64,000 nucleotides of DNA from a virus. The notes under the pieces are model-generated. The model was given only the letters and a program-made list of their open reading frames with translations, was not told the DNA's origin and searched no databases. A program made the position numbers and the translations under genes. The first letter of the stretch is position 1. The number at the start of each line of letters is the position of its first letter. Below, piece by piece: positions 53,252 to 60,360 of the stretch. The stretch lies in the IMG/VR virus record IMGVR_UViG_3300046323_000587, positions 162,481 to 226,480 of that record; one strand, written 5' to 3'.

Positions 53252-53403
53252 ATAATTGAAAGAAAAAATGAAAACAACACAGTGTCCACAGCACTTTAAA
53301 ATAAATAGTCTCTGATGACTGTGGTGTTCCTGATGCTGGAACTTAATAGAAAAATAGCAAATAGACTTTTAGTAAATCCCAAACCTTTTTAAATCCCCTT
53401 AAA

Positions 53404-53844
53404 ATGGATATCACAAATATCAAATCTCAAGCAATCCTTAATCATTTCTTTGGAACTCTTACACCTGATACAAAGGAAGTAATTGCAGTTCAAAATACTT
53501 TGTATAACAAAGGAGAAGAATCAATTGCAATGAGTATTGAACACGCAATTCAGTTCATTGAAGAAGATCAGCCAGAAGAGTTAACCTTCTTTAAAACTGA
53601 ATTAAAGACTTCTGATGAATGGTTGTATTGGTCAATAGAAGAAAAAGAAAACATTGGAAATTGGAAGCTATTATTTACAGATTCTATTTCTAAGAATGGA
53701 TTCTATGAATTCATTGCTGTAAATTCTGATTACGGTGCGGTATTTGGACATTTGAATGGAGAAATCTATTCAACTTCAAATGAAGCTATGAAGAACTTCT
53801 TTGAGAGTTATGTTCCAGTTCAAGTGGATTGGGATAGAGATTAG
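53404..53844 (+). CDS. Hypothetical early protein
   Basis: 146 residues, acidic and aromatic. ILNHFFGTLTPDTKEVIAVQ, then MSIEHAIQFIEEDQPEELTF, and a C-terminal GHLNGEIYSTSNEAMKNFFE. The 231 bases before it hold a CCACAG/CTGTGG hairpin (about 53286-53325) and a GTTCC-TGATGCT-GGAAC hairpin (about 53327-53343), so it also has a folded leader. It ends before a bidirectional terminator. Function unknown. Confidence 0.68.
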   Translation: MDITNIKSQAILNHFFGTLTPDTKEVIAVQNTLYNKGEESIAMSIEHAIQFIEEDQPEELTFFKTELKTSDEWLYWSIEEKENIGNWKLLFTDSISKNGFYEFIAVNSDYGAVFGHLNGEIYSTSNEAMKNFFESYVPVQVDWDRD

Positions 53845-53859
53845 TTTTGATATATAAAA

Positions 53860-53901
53860 AGAATAACTTAGAAGAAGTATTGATCTAAGTTATTCTCTTT
53901 T
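53860..53901. terminator. Bidirectional terminator between convergent genes
   Basis: A perfect 13-pair stem, AGAATAACTTAGA (53860-53872) with TCTAAGTTATTCT (53884-53896), flanked by A-rich sequence on the left and CTTTT on the right, so it can serve both the 53404 and 53915 genes. Confidence 0.88.
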
Positions 53902-53914
53902 GACTTACTGTGCT

Positions 53915-54454
53915 TTAATTCTCTATAGAACCTTTATAAAAATATTTCGAATTAAGTTGAAATATATTTCTAGATTTAGATAGAAGTAATCCTTTCTTTA
54001 CAAGGTTAGATAAAGCATTATTAAGTGTTCCCAATTTAATGTTTAGTTTACTCGCTAATATTTGTTTAAATGTTTTAATTAAAGCAAATTCAGTATTAGT
54101 AGAATACATTAACAATAATTGGCAATATAGTTTTATCTCTGGCAAAGAAAGACTAGAAGAAAAGAGTTTTAGTAAATCAGATGTAAAGATATGTGAAGGA
54201 GATTCTATTTCAGTTAAGATATTCTCTACTGTTTCTTTTAAAGCCTCTGTTGCTTCAATATTAAACCATTCACCTCTAATTTTATTAGATTGAAAATGTT
54301 TATGAAGTATTGATTCTTCAATATAAGAACCTTCAATTGTAAATAATACTTCTAATTTCTCAGAAGAACCTGTTTGTAATTGTGATAGTCTTTTGGTAAT
54401 GTTCTCTGTTACACCTATTTTGATGTGATGAGAGTTGGAGATGAAGTATATCAT
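53915..54454 (-). CDS. GIY-YIG (T5orf172/MUG113-type) protein with C-terminal winged helix
   Basis: 179 residues from ATG 54454. A longer frame from TTG 54487 would start on top of the predicted -7 element, so the Met at 54454 is preferred. MIYFISNSHHIKIGVTENIT, then KRLSQLQTGSSEKLEVLFTI, a Glu in SYIEESILHKHF and RGEWFNIE follow the GIY-YIG-like MUG113/T5orf172 pattern (IYF, KIG-x-T, R, GEWF). The C-terminal 80 residues include LASKLNIKLGTLNNALSNLV followed by KKGLL, a winged helix. Such proteins occur in phages as free-standing nucleases or DNA-binding proteins. It is convergent with the preceding plus gene. Confidence 0.78.
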   Translation of the reverse strand: MIYFISNSHHIKIGVTENITKRLSQLQTGSSEKLEVLFTIEGSYIEESILHKHFQSNKIRGEWFNIEATEALKETVENILTEIESPSHIFTSDLLKLFSSSLSLPEIKLYCQLLLMYSTNTEFALIKTFKQILASKLNIKLGTLNNALSNLVKKGLLLSKSRNIFQLNSKYFYKGSIEN

Positions 54455-54484
54455 AGTAAATTTTATTATGTTAAACACTATATA

Positions 54485-54492
54485 CAAATATA
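54485..54492 (-). promoter_or_regulatory. Candidate -7 element (TATATTTG) for the GIY-YIG gene
   Basis: The complement of CAAATATA is TATATTTG, a TAnnTTTG match about 30 bases upstream of ATG 54454. A TTG lies 24 bases further upstream, beyond ideal spacing, so this is weaker than the other two. Confidence 0.45.
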
Positions 54493-54542
54493 TTAAATAT
54501 TTTTTAGTGTAACTAACAATTTAAAGTAATTCTTTGTTTTAA

Positions 54543-54593
54543 ACTACCATACTAAGTTTCAAAGGCTTAGATACATTATAAATGTATAGTAGT
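54543..54593 (+). other. Compact three-way-junction-like RNA element
   Basis: A closing stem ACTAC (54543-54547)/GTAGT (54589-54593) encloses two hairpins: CTAAG/CTTAG (54552-54556, 54566-54570) and ATACAT/ATGTAT (54571-54576, 54582-54587). It lies in the divergent space between two nuclease-type genes, upstream of the 54627 promoter, so it may belong to an antisense or separate transcript, or be a DNA operator. Confidence 0.5.
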
Positions 54594-54626
54594 GAGGAGA
54601 ACAAACACGTGTAAAATCAACTACAC

Positions 54627-54657
54627 TTGGAATACAGACAAAAATCTGCTATCTTTG
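54627..54657 (+). promoter_or_regulatory. Bacteroidota-type promoter (TTGG-N19-TATCTTTG) for the endonuclease gene
   Basis: TTGG (54627-54630) and TATCTTTG (54650-54657), spaced 19 bases, fit the TTTG / TAnnTTTG consensus of Bacteroidota sigma factor. The start codon follows at 54682. Best host-type promoter in the window. Confidence 0.7.
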
Positions 54658-54681
54658 TTTATAATTTAAAAAAAAATAAAA

Positions 54682-55521
54682 ATGAATATAAGTAAATTAA
54701 AGCCAGGAATGGTAATCAAGAATTACAAAGAATTATGTGAATTGTTAGAAGAGAAAGTGAAAAATGGTGCAGCTAAAGTGTATCAAATGAAATTATTTGA
54801 TACATTAGTAAAATATAAGAAAGTAAAATATAGTTTTCATATTGAAGAAATCTATAAAACACCCACCAAATTGCTGAATAAAAGAAACATATCTACAAAA
54901 AGATTTACAATTAAATCAAGATTTTCTAACTATAAATTATTTCTTTGTAACGAGTCCAACAAAGATTTATCTTGTAGATCAATAGAGAAAATCAAATTTA
55001 GATGTCAAAACTGTTTCGCTTTAATTAATAAAAAAATTTGTAATGTTTTAAGAAAAAGTGAACCTATTTGTAATAATTGTAAAGCAGAACTAAACTTAGC
55101 AAAATTGTCTATGTATGAAAGAAAAATATTTAACGAATTAAAATTATTTAATTTGTGTTTTGATAGAGAAGTTTTAATTGATGATCTTAAAACTTCTAAT
55201 GGAGCATATAGGTTCGATTTTGTAATATATAAAAACAAGATTCCTTATGTAATAGAATATGACGGAGAGTTTCACGATATAACAGAATCTATAAAAATAA
55301 ATGATTTAATAAAAACTAAATATTGTCAAGAAAAAGGAATAGAGTTATTAAGAATAAACTACAAAGAAAAACTTAATTGGAAATCAATATTATACGAATT
55401 TTTAGCTAAACATAACATTTGTAATATTGATAGTTTAGTAATCTCTTTGTCAGAAGAAAAAGAAAAATTATTAGAAAGAATAAAAGAAATTGAGTTTGTT
55501 TTAATAAAGTATAAAATGTGA
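54682..55521 (+). CDS. Vsr/EDxHD-like homing-type endonuclease with zinc knuckles
   Basis: 279 residues. Cys108/Cys111 (FRCQNC) and Cys130/Cys133 (ICNNCK) form a zinc ribbon. The catalytic region is AYRFDFVIYKNKIPYVIEYD (Asp179, Glu192) followed by GEFHDI (His198), NDLIKTKYC (Asp208) and GIELLRINY (Arg224), which is the PD-(D/E)XK Vsr-like pattern (E-Y-D-G-x-x-H, DxxK-x-x-YC, LLRI) of phage free-standing homing endonucleases. The N-terminal 75 residues may read DNA. It ends in TGA and has its own host-type promoter, features of a selfish gene. Target site unknown. Confidence 0.8.
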   Translation: MNISKLKPGMVIKNYKELCELLEEKVKNGAAKVYQMKLFDTLVKYKKVKYSFHIEEIYKTPTKLLNKRNISTKRFTIKSRFSNYKLFLCNESNKDLSCRSIEKIKFRCQNCFALINKKICNVLRKSEPICNNCKAELNLAKLSMYERKIFNELKLFNLCFDREVLIDDLKTSNGAYRFDFVIYKNKIPYVIEYDGEFHDITESIKINDLIKTKYCQEKGIELLRINYKEKLNWKSILYEFLAKHNICNIDSLVISLSEEKEKLLERIKEIEFVLIKYKM

Positions 55522-55546
55522 AATAGCTGTAAAAAGTTGTTTCACA
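55517..55546 (-). terminator. Hairpin at the end of the small minus-strand membrane-protein gene
   Basis: TGTGAAA (55517-55523) pairs with TTTCACA (55540-55546). On the minus strand it is followed by TTTTATACTTT, so it works better as terminator for 55542-55790 than for the endonuclease. Confidence 0.55.
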
Positions 55547-55790
55547 AAAAATTTATTGAAATCAAAAATACCCACACAAACAACACAATTCCAATAATTA
55601 TTCCATTCAAATGCACCCTAAATAAAGGAATTTTACTGAGAGATATCAAGAGAATGGTAAGAATATTAATTCCATAAAAATTAATTTTCAATTCTCTCTT
55701 CTCATCTACTTTTTGTAGAAAATGGATAGATATATTTATGACAAGTTCACCTAATAAAAACATTTCCCATTTTTTCCTCAATTCCACCAA
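55542..55790 (-). CDS. Possible small membrane protein
   Basis: 82 residues with two to three hydrophobic segments: MFLLGELVINISIHFL, FYGINILTILLISL and LNGIIIGIVLFVWVFLISIN. It is isolated on the minus strand, convergent with the endonuclease, and a hairpin with a T-rich tail follows its stop. No start context can be judged. AT-rich DNA easily gives hydrophobic frames by chance, so this is tentative. Confidence 0.42.
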   Translation of the reverse strand: MVELRKKWEMFLLGELVINISIHFLQKVDEKRELKINFYGINILTILLISLSKIPLFRVHLNGIIIGIVLFVWVFLISINFL

Positions 55791-56454
55791 ATTTCTTCAA
55801 TTTTTCATAAGAAGGAGTAAGAAGTCTTAAAAAAGAATTAAGTAGTTTTAAGAAGAATTAAAAAAGAATTAAAAAAGGATTAAGTAAAAGAGTGTTAAGG
55901 ATTAAGAAGTATTAAGGAATATCGAAATAATATCGAAATAATATTGAAAAATTAGTTAAGAATTAAGAAGGATTAAGAAAAAGTAATTGAGATTGATGAT
56001 TAAATTAATTAATTTCTCTCTCTTAATATCTTATTTTATTCTATTCTAAAACAACTCTTTTCTGGAACAACTGGAAAAGCACTGAAAAGAAAAAAAGGGG
56101 AATTCATTTGATTTAGTTATTCATTTAACTCTTTATATTTTATTTAATCTAAGAAACCTCGATTCCAGACAAGAGGGTTCAAAAATCACGGCTCTTTTGG
56201 CTGGGATTTGATTTTTGAACCCGTTCAACAAATTAGGCGACAATCCAGATAAATTTCAAGATTTTTAATTCACAAGAATATTATTAGTGAAGAAAAAGTG
56301 AAAGAAAAAGAAATCCAAGAGAAATTTTTAAGAAGTATTTTTTAAGAAGTTCTCTTCTCTTATATACAGGTTGTATTTAATCCTCGTATGTAACTACCAA
56401 TAGATGTATTGGTGTAGCTTGTAAATGTTTTTTAAGGTCTAACAAGTGAAATAA
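55791..56454. other. 664-base gene-free region with iterated repeats and a long GC-rich hairpin
   Basis: The left part (55812-55985) is purine-rich with many AAGAATTAA, AAGGATTAAG and AAGTATTAAGG units and three ATATCGAAATA-type repeats (55919-55950). The right part holds a 14-pair inverted repeat (56175-56188 with 56209-56222) and a six-pair ACCAAT/ATTGGT hairpin (about 56397-56414). No gene is visible. Iterons next to a strong hairpin resemble replication origins, but nothing proves it. Confidence 0.55.
56175..56222. repeat. 14-pair inverted repeat with GC-rich loop
   Basis: GGGTTCAAAAATCA (56175-56188) pairs perfectly with TGATTTTTGAACCC (56209-56222) around a 20-base loop rich in G/C. 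There is no T run on either side, so it is not a terminator. Confidence 0.8.
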
Positions 56455-56922
56455 ATGGATAGTGGTGCAAAGATGCTCAAACCAAAAATATGTAAAATTA
56501 TGTTACGACATAGAATAAATCTTTATGGTAGAAAAATTTCTGCTGTAAATGTTTTTGATAGATATTTTGTTCAAGGTAAACATTCTCAATGGTTCAAAGA
56601 CAACAATGAATGTGGATTTTTTGCTTCAGATGGGTTTAAAAATAAATATTTTGTTACACCTTACTCATCTATTAAAAAAGATGGAGATGTTTTAAATTAT
56701 TATTTATTTTTTGGATCTACATCAAGAAATGAAGAAGGAAGATTGATGTTTGCAAATTCCTCAAAAGAACTTTTAGCGTTAATTAAATTAGAAGCTTGGA
56801 AAGAGATAAAACAATTGATAGATGAAAAGAAAGCTATTGTAATGTTTTCTATTTATAATCATTGTGGAGAAACTACTAAAAAACATTTAAGAAAACATTT
56901 AAAAAAATATCTGACAAAATAG
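56455..56922 (+). CDS. Hypothetical early protein
   Basis: 155 residues, basic with aromatic clusters: KICKIMLRHRINLYGRKISA, FVQGKHSQWFKDNNECGFFA, LNYYLFFGSTSRNEEGRLMF, and a Lys/His-rich C-terminus (TTKKHLRKHLKKYLTK). A second Met at residue 5 (MLKPKIC) could be the true start. No family recognised. Confidence 0.66.
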   Translation: MDSGAKMLKPKICKIMLRHRINLYGRKISAVNVFDRYFVQGKHSQWFKDNNECGFFASDGFKNKYFVTPYSSIKKDGDVLNYYLFFGSTSRNEEGRLMFANSSKELLALIKLEAWKEIKQLIDEKKAIVMFSIYNHCGETTKKHLRKHLKKYLTK

Positions 56923-56952
56923 TTAGATATTTCTTTATATCTAGAATAGTTT

Positions 56953-56988
56953 AAACCTTGTACTATATTATAAACAAGGGCTTTTTGT
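56953..56988 (+). terminator. Terminator
   Basis: CCTTGT (56956-56961) with ACAAGG (56974-56979), 12-base loop, then GCTTTTTG. Confidence 0.75.
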
Positions 56989-56999
56989 TTAATGACAAA

Positions 57000-57401
57000 A
57001 TGAAAAAGTTGACAATTTTAAATCCTAAATTTATGCTAGTCACACCTGAAGTATTCAATGCTGCTGTAAAAGCTGCTTCACTATTAAATAGTTGCAATGG
57101 TGATTTTAATGTGTATTGTAATAACTTTTTAGTCAATCTTCCAACTAATCATAATTTAGACAGCAATACAAAAGCATCTTTAAGAGTTTCTTTCAATGAA
57201 GCTTTGTGGTATATCAAAACATTTCCTTTGTCAAAGATAACTCTTGGCGAATCTGGTTCTGTGAAAATTGATTTACAATCTCTTGAAGAGGTAAAACAAT
57301 ATTTAATGGAATTGCACGAAAGCCCAGATAGATATATCGATCAAAAGGAGTGTGAACAACATATTAGTTGCCTGGAAAAAGAAATCTCTAAACTTTCTTA
57401 G
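57000..57401 (+). CDS. Hypothetical early protein
   Basis: 133 residues from ATG 57000. An upstream in-frame TTG at 56958 lies inside the preceding terminator stem, so it is rejected. Sequence: MKKLTILNPKFMLVTPEVFN, AASLLNSCNGDFNVYCNNFL, VSFNEALWYIKTFPL, and a Glu/Cys-rich coiled C-terminus (QKECEQHISCLEKEISKLS). Function unknown. Confidence 0.68.
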   Translation: MKKLTILNPKFMLVTPEVFNAAVKAASLLNSCNGDFNVYCNNFLVNLPTNHNLDSNTKASLRVSFNEALWYIKTFPLSKITLGESGSVKIDLQSLEEVKQYLMELHESPDRYIDQKECEQHISCLEKEISKLS

Positions 57402-57404
57402 AAG

Positions 57405-57488
57405 ATGAACTCATACCAACAACTTTTAGCTGAAATGCTGGAAGACCTAAGAGAAATGAATCGCTTATTAAAACAATTAGTAAAATAG
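57405..57488 (+). CDS. Possible 27-residue peptide
   Basis: ATG 57405 to TAG 57488, MNSYQQLLAEMLEDLREMNR then LLKQLVK, an amphipathic acidic/basic helix. It follows the previous stop by three bases and precedes a terminator, so it would be translated from the same transcript. Too short to be certain. Confidence 0.4.
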   Translation: MNSYQQLLAEMLEDLREMNRLLKQLVK

Positions 57489-57512
57489 TTGTTGAAGTGA
57501 TTCAATTCTTTA

Positions 57513-57550
57513 CAACACCATTTGATTAATTTCATTTGGTGTTTTTTATT
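57513..57550 (+). terminator. Terminator
   Basis: ACACCA (57515-57520) with TGGTGT (57537-57542), extended by TGA/TCA past a TT/TT internal loop, then TTTTTTATT. Confidence 0.8.
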
Positions 57551-57576
57551 CCTTTTTAATATCTTTTCTTTATATA

Positions 57577-57667
57577 GTCTGCACCTATATAATTATACTC
57601 AATTACTACCTTCACAGGCGTTTATATTCCTTATTAGCTTTGGATATAAATCGGAATAGGTGCAGAC
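57577..57667 (+). ncRNA. Structured leader before the OmpA-domain gene
   Basis: GTCTGCACCTAT (57577-57588) pairs perfectly with ATAGGTGCAGAC (57656-57667), enclosing a second hairpin TTTATAT(T)CC (57621-57630)/GGATATAAA (57642-57650). It lies between a terminator and the start at 57728. Twelve GC-containing pairs in such AT-rich DNA make a selected RNA (or DNA) structure likely. Could be a regulatory leader or a separate RNA. Confidence 0.65.
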
Positions 57668-57727
57668 GAAATAATTTAGCTAATTATCAGTAAACCCATT
57701 TTAAAAAACTAAAAAACAAAACCCAAA

Positions 57728-58978
57728 ATGAAAAATCTTGTTTTAATTCTCGTATTTGTATTGTCTTTTGTAGCGAATTCTTTTGCTCAGACAGTTTCAA
57801 CAATTAATTTTTCTTCTAATTCTGCTGTATTGAAAAACACAGTAATGAATTTGGAATTGACTGCAACTTCTTCTATCACTGTAATCGGACATACTGATAG
57901 CAGAGGTTCAGAAGAATACAACTTAGCTTTGTCTTTAAGAAGAGCTGAGGAAGTGAAGTCGCATTTGGTATCATTAGGTTATTCTGCTGACTTAATCACT
58001 GTAATTGGAAAAGGAGAATCTCAACCTTTATCTGATAATTCAAGTGTCCAAGGTAGAGCAACTAATAGAAGAGTAGAAATCGTAGTTTCAAGTTCAACTT
58101 CAACTTCAACTATTGAAGATATTATTAATGGAAATAGCAACTCTGATCAAGTTACTTCTTCTATTGATAATGTTTCTAGTATTTCTAGTGTTGTAGTAGA
58201 CTCTTCTTCAATCACTTCTTTGAAAAACTCTTTTATTACAGTTGCAAATGTAATTTCAGATACAATTCATATCGAAGTAGTTGAATCAGAAACTACACCA
58301 GAAGACTATTATGCAATGTATGATTCTTTAATCAAATTGCATAGCGATTCAGTGAAAACTGTAATTGTTCACGAGACTTTTTATTCTTATGAACAAGAAA
58401 AAGTGGTTAAAAAAGCATTTAAAGACTCAGTTGCTAATGAGAAACGTACTCGTAAAGCAATTTATAAAGATTCTTTGAGTTCTTTGAAAGACCAATTGAA
58501 AGCATCAAAAGAGTCAGGAGATCTTGGTTTAGCATTTTGGACAAGAAGTCAAATAGCTATGTTAAAAGCTACTTACTTTAAAAATGATTATGATCCTAAA
58601 GGATTTTTTACTTACTATGAGTATATTCCTTGCTATCCTAATGTATCTACATTAGATTTGAATATTCATAGAATTTTGAATTATTCCCCTTTAGTATATC
58701 CAATTGAGTATGCAGCTCAAGGAATTAAAGCTTTGGCTCATTCTTCATTGAAATCTCGTGCTAGATATCTTGCAATGAAAGCGTTACAACACGGTAGCTA
58801 CCAAGCTTATATTAATATTCGTACAAACCATTATGGTGGGTCGAATATGATTAAATATGCTAAGAAGTATCGTAATCTTTGTAAAGCCAATAAAGGCAAA
58901 GCAGAGATTAAGGATGTGAAAGATGTAGCAACTTTTGAACAAAATGTAGAAGTCTCTTCATCAGATAATGAAAAATAG
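57728..58978 (+). CDS. Secreted OmpA-like-domain protein
   Basis: 416 residues. Residues 1-20 are a signal peptide (KNLVLILVFVLSFVANSFAQ, cleavage near A20/Q21; no lipobox Cys). Residues 22-120 contain the OmpA peptidoglycan-binding core: GHTDSRGSEEYNLALSLRRA (54-73), VIGKGESQP and QGRATNRRVEI. A Ser/Thr linker follows, then about 240 residues of unknown helical domain (YEQEKVVKKAFKDSVANEKR, FFTYYEYIPCYPN). In hosts such proteins tie the outer membrane to the wall; here the gene is in the early arm of a phage. Possible roles are superinfection exclusion or envelope remodelling, both inference. Confidence 0.82.
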   Translation: MKNLVLILVFVLSFVANSFAQTVSTINFSSNSAVLKNTVMNLELTATSSITVIGHTDSRGSEEYNLALSLRRAEEVKSHLVSLGYSADLITVIGKGESQPLSDNSSVQGRATNRRVEIVVSSSTSTSTIEDIINGNSNSDQVTSSIDNVSSISSVVVDSSSITSLKNSFITVANVISDTIHIEVVESETTPEDYYAMYDSLIKLHSDSVKTVIVHETFYSYEQEKVVKKAFKDSVANEKRTRKAIYKDSLSSLKDQLKASKESGDLGLAFWTRSQIAMLKATYFKNDYDPKGFFTYYEYIPCYPNVSTLDLNIHRILNYSPLVYPIEYAAQGIKALAHSSLKSRARYLAMKALQHGSYQAYINIRTNHYGGSNMIKYAKKYRNLCKANKGKAEIKDVKDVATFEQNVEVSSSDNEK

Positions 58979-59036
58979 TTGTTGACAAATAATTCTTGAA
59001 AAAGAGTTTTTGAAAAAGAGCTTCTCATTATCTGAT
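58960..59036 (+). other. Long-range 12-pair stem at the end of the OmpA-domain gene
   Basis: ATCAGATAATGA (58960-58971), inside the last codons, pairs perfectly with TCATTATCTGAT (59025-59036). The loop contains two TTGAAAAAGAG repeats. No T run follows, so mRNA 3' protection is likelier than termination. Confidence 0.6.
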
Positions 59037-59454
59037 TGTCCATTAAAACCAGTACAAAGTATCTTACAAAATATCTAATACCAATAACTAATTCATTCAA
59101 TCAAATCCTTTTTATTTCTCTTTAATTCTCTTTATTTCTCTTCTCTTAATATTACTATCATCTATTGAATGAAATCTTGAAATCCTGCCCTTGTTGTGAA
59201 ACATTAGTAAAAGATTTCAAGATTGGTTATTCTATCCTTCTACTATTAGAAGTTGATTAAAGAATAATTAGAGTTTAATTATTGGTAATGATATTGAGAT
59301 TGATAAGAATGGAAGATTGAATGGTAAAATTGAATGGTAAAATGGTTTGGTTTGATTGAGTTGGTTATGAAGTATTTGATATATTTGATATATTGTGTTG
59401 GTTTTAGTGAAGAAGCAAAGTTTAAATTATTATTCATTTTTAATTCAATTGTTT
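58979..59454 (+). other. 476-base gene-free stretch
   Basis: After the OmpA-gene hairpin comes a polypyrimidine tract of TTTATTTCTC units (59107-59155). A 12-pair stem AATCTTGAAATC (59173-59184)/GATTTCAAGATT (59213-59224) follows, then TTGAATGGTAAAA tandem repeats (about 59315-59345) and TATTTGATA repeats (about 59372-59392) just before the next gene. No coding frame is seen. Confidence 0.55.
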
Positions 59455-59748
59455 ATGTTTAATTTAGTTTATTTAGAGGCATTTAAAATGCTAAAAGAAC
59501 ACGGAATCAACCTTAAAACTATTTCTGAACAAGAATTAGAAAATAGATTGAGCCTGCATCCAGATTTGAGTAAAGCTGTTGATATTGTAAGATACTACCA
59601 TTCCTTTGTAGACTTACTTATTGTATATAGAAGAGCTTTATCATCTGGAAATTCCACAATTGCAAATAAATCAGAAAAAATTTTGAAGGAAGAATATCCT
59701 AATGAGTTTGATGAGTATTGCAATAGTTTGAATCAAAAATTCGAGTAA
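59455..59748 (+). CDS. Hypothetical early protein
   Basis: 97 residues from ATG 59455 (a GTG at 59395 would add 20 hydrophobic residues translated from repeats and is less likely; MLKEHG at 59488 is an alternative). FKMLKEHGINLKTISEQELE, then SLHPDLSKAVDIVRYYHSFV and LKEEYPNEFDEYCNSLNQK; all-helical, soluble. Family unknown. Confidence 0.6.
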   Translation: MFNLVYLEAFKMLKEHGINLKTISEQELENRLSLHPDLSKAVDIVRYYHSFVDLLIVYRRALSSGNSTIANKSEKILKEEYPNEFDEYCNSLNQKFE

Positions 59749-60175
59749 GAAATAAGAGTTAATCTTCTCTTTAAAAAGATACCTTATATAATATAATTAA
59801 TATTTAATAATGATTTGATTCAACTTCTTTCGTGTTGAATTGCAAGTCTATTTCTTATTAATTCACTGTTATTTAAGAAGAAGTTATACCAATAATCCAC
59901 TTTAAAAGGATTTCTTAGGTTGTAGTTCAACCGTTTATAGATTTTAATTGTAGTCTCTTTTAAAAATATTTAAAGAAACTCTTAAAATTGAAAGAAAACA
60001 AAACTCTTCTATTACAAGTAGAAGTAAATACTAATCTTGTAGGTGTGATGATTTATACCTTAAAAACAATCCGAAATTTGAATACACAATCTTATCTTAG
60101 AGTAGCTAGTAACTACTATTCCGAAAAGGATAAACTTCTATAAGACTGTTGAAGTATTCAGTACAAAAATATATA

Positions 60176-60244
60176 AGAATAGATTGGTTATATTAATGTT
60201 TAATACACATTGATATAAGTGGGTCCGATTCCCATACTATTCTC
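60176..60244 (+). tRNA. Degenerate tRNA-like element
   Basis: AGAATAG (60176-60182) pairs perfectly with CTATTCT (60237-60243). T-arm-like GTGGG-TCCGATT-CCCAT (60219-60235) has C in place of the second T of the TTCGA consensus and a one-base gap to the acceptor. AATGT-TTAATAC-ACATT forms a seven-base-loop arm (anticodon would read AAT). The D-arm is not recognisable. Probably a decayed tRNA or mimic; a functional tRNA is doubtful. Confidence 0.4.
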
Positions 60245-60262
60245 TAAAATGCGCTGAATACT

Positions 60263-60318
60263 AGAAATAGTTTTGATTTTTACTACAAAATTTTAACAAT
60301 CAAAACTATTTCGATATT
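60263..60318 (+). terminator. 13-pair terminator-like hairpin before the RepL-like gene
   Basis: AAATAGTTTTGAT (60265-60277) with ATCAAAACTATTT (60299-60311), followed by CGATATTTTTATG. It ends the noncoding RNA region and lies only about 50 bases before the next gene. Confidence 0.65.
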
Positions 60319-60360
60319 TTTATGTAAAAAAATTATAATTTAATTCAAACCAAATAGTTT

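Larger units (their letters stand above)
59749..60360 (+). other. 612-base noncoding stretch with nested structure
   Basis: No gene is visible. It contains hairpins GGTTG-TAGTT-CAACC (about 59920-59934), CTTCTA/TAGAAG (about 60007-60026) and AGTAG/CTAC (about 60101-60115), then the nine-pair closing stem AGTATTCAG/CTGAATACT (60153-60161, 60254-60262) around a tRNA-like element, and finally a 13-pair terminator (60265-60311). It looks like one or more stable noncoding RNAs. Confidence 0.55.

Noticed and set aside
53286-53343. CTGATGA near 53317 as a second hammerhead ribozyme
   Set aside because: No GAAA or cleavage triplet in the right order; the sequence instead forms two simple hairpins.
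57637-57644. TAGCTTTG as a -7 promoter element before the OmpA-domain gene
   Set aside because: No -33 TTTG/TTG at the right distance, and the bases lie in the loop and stem of the leader structure.
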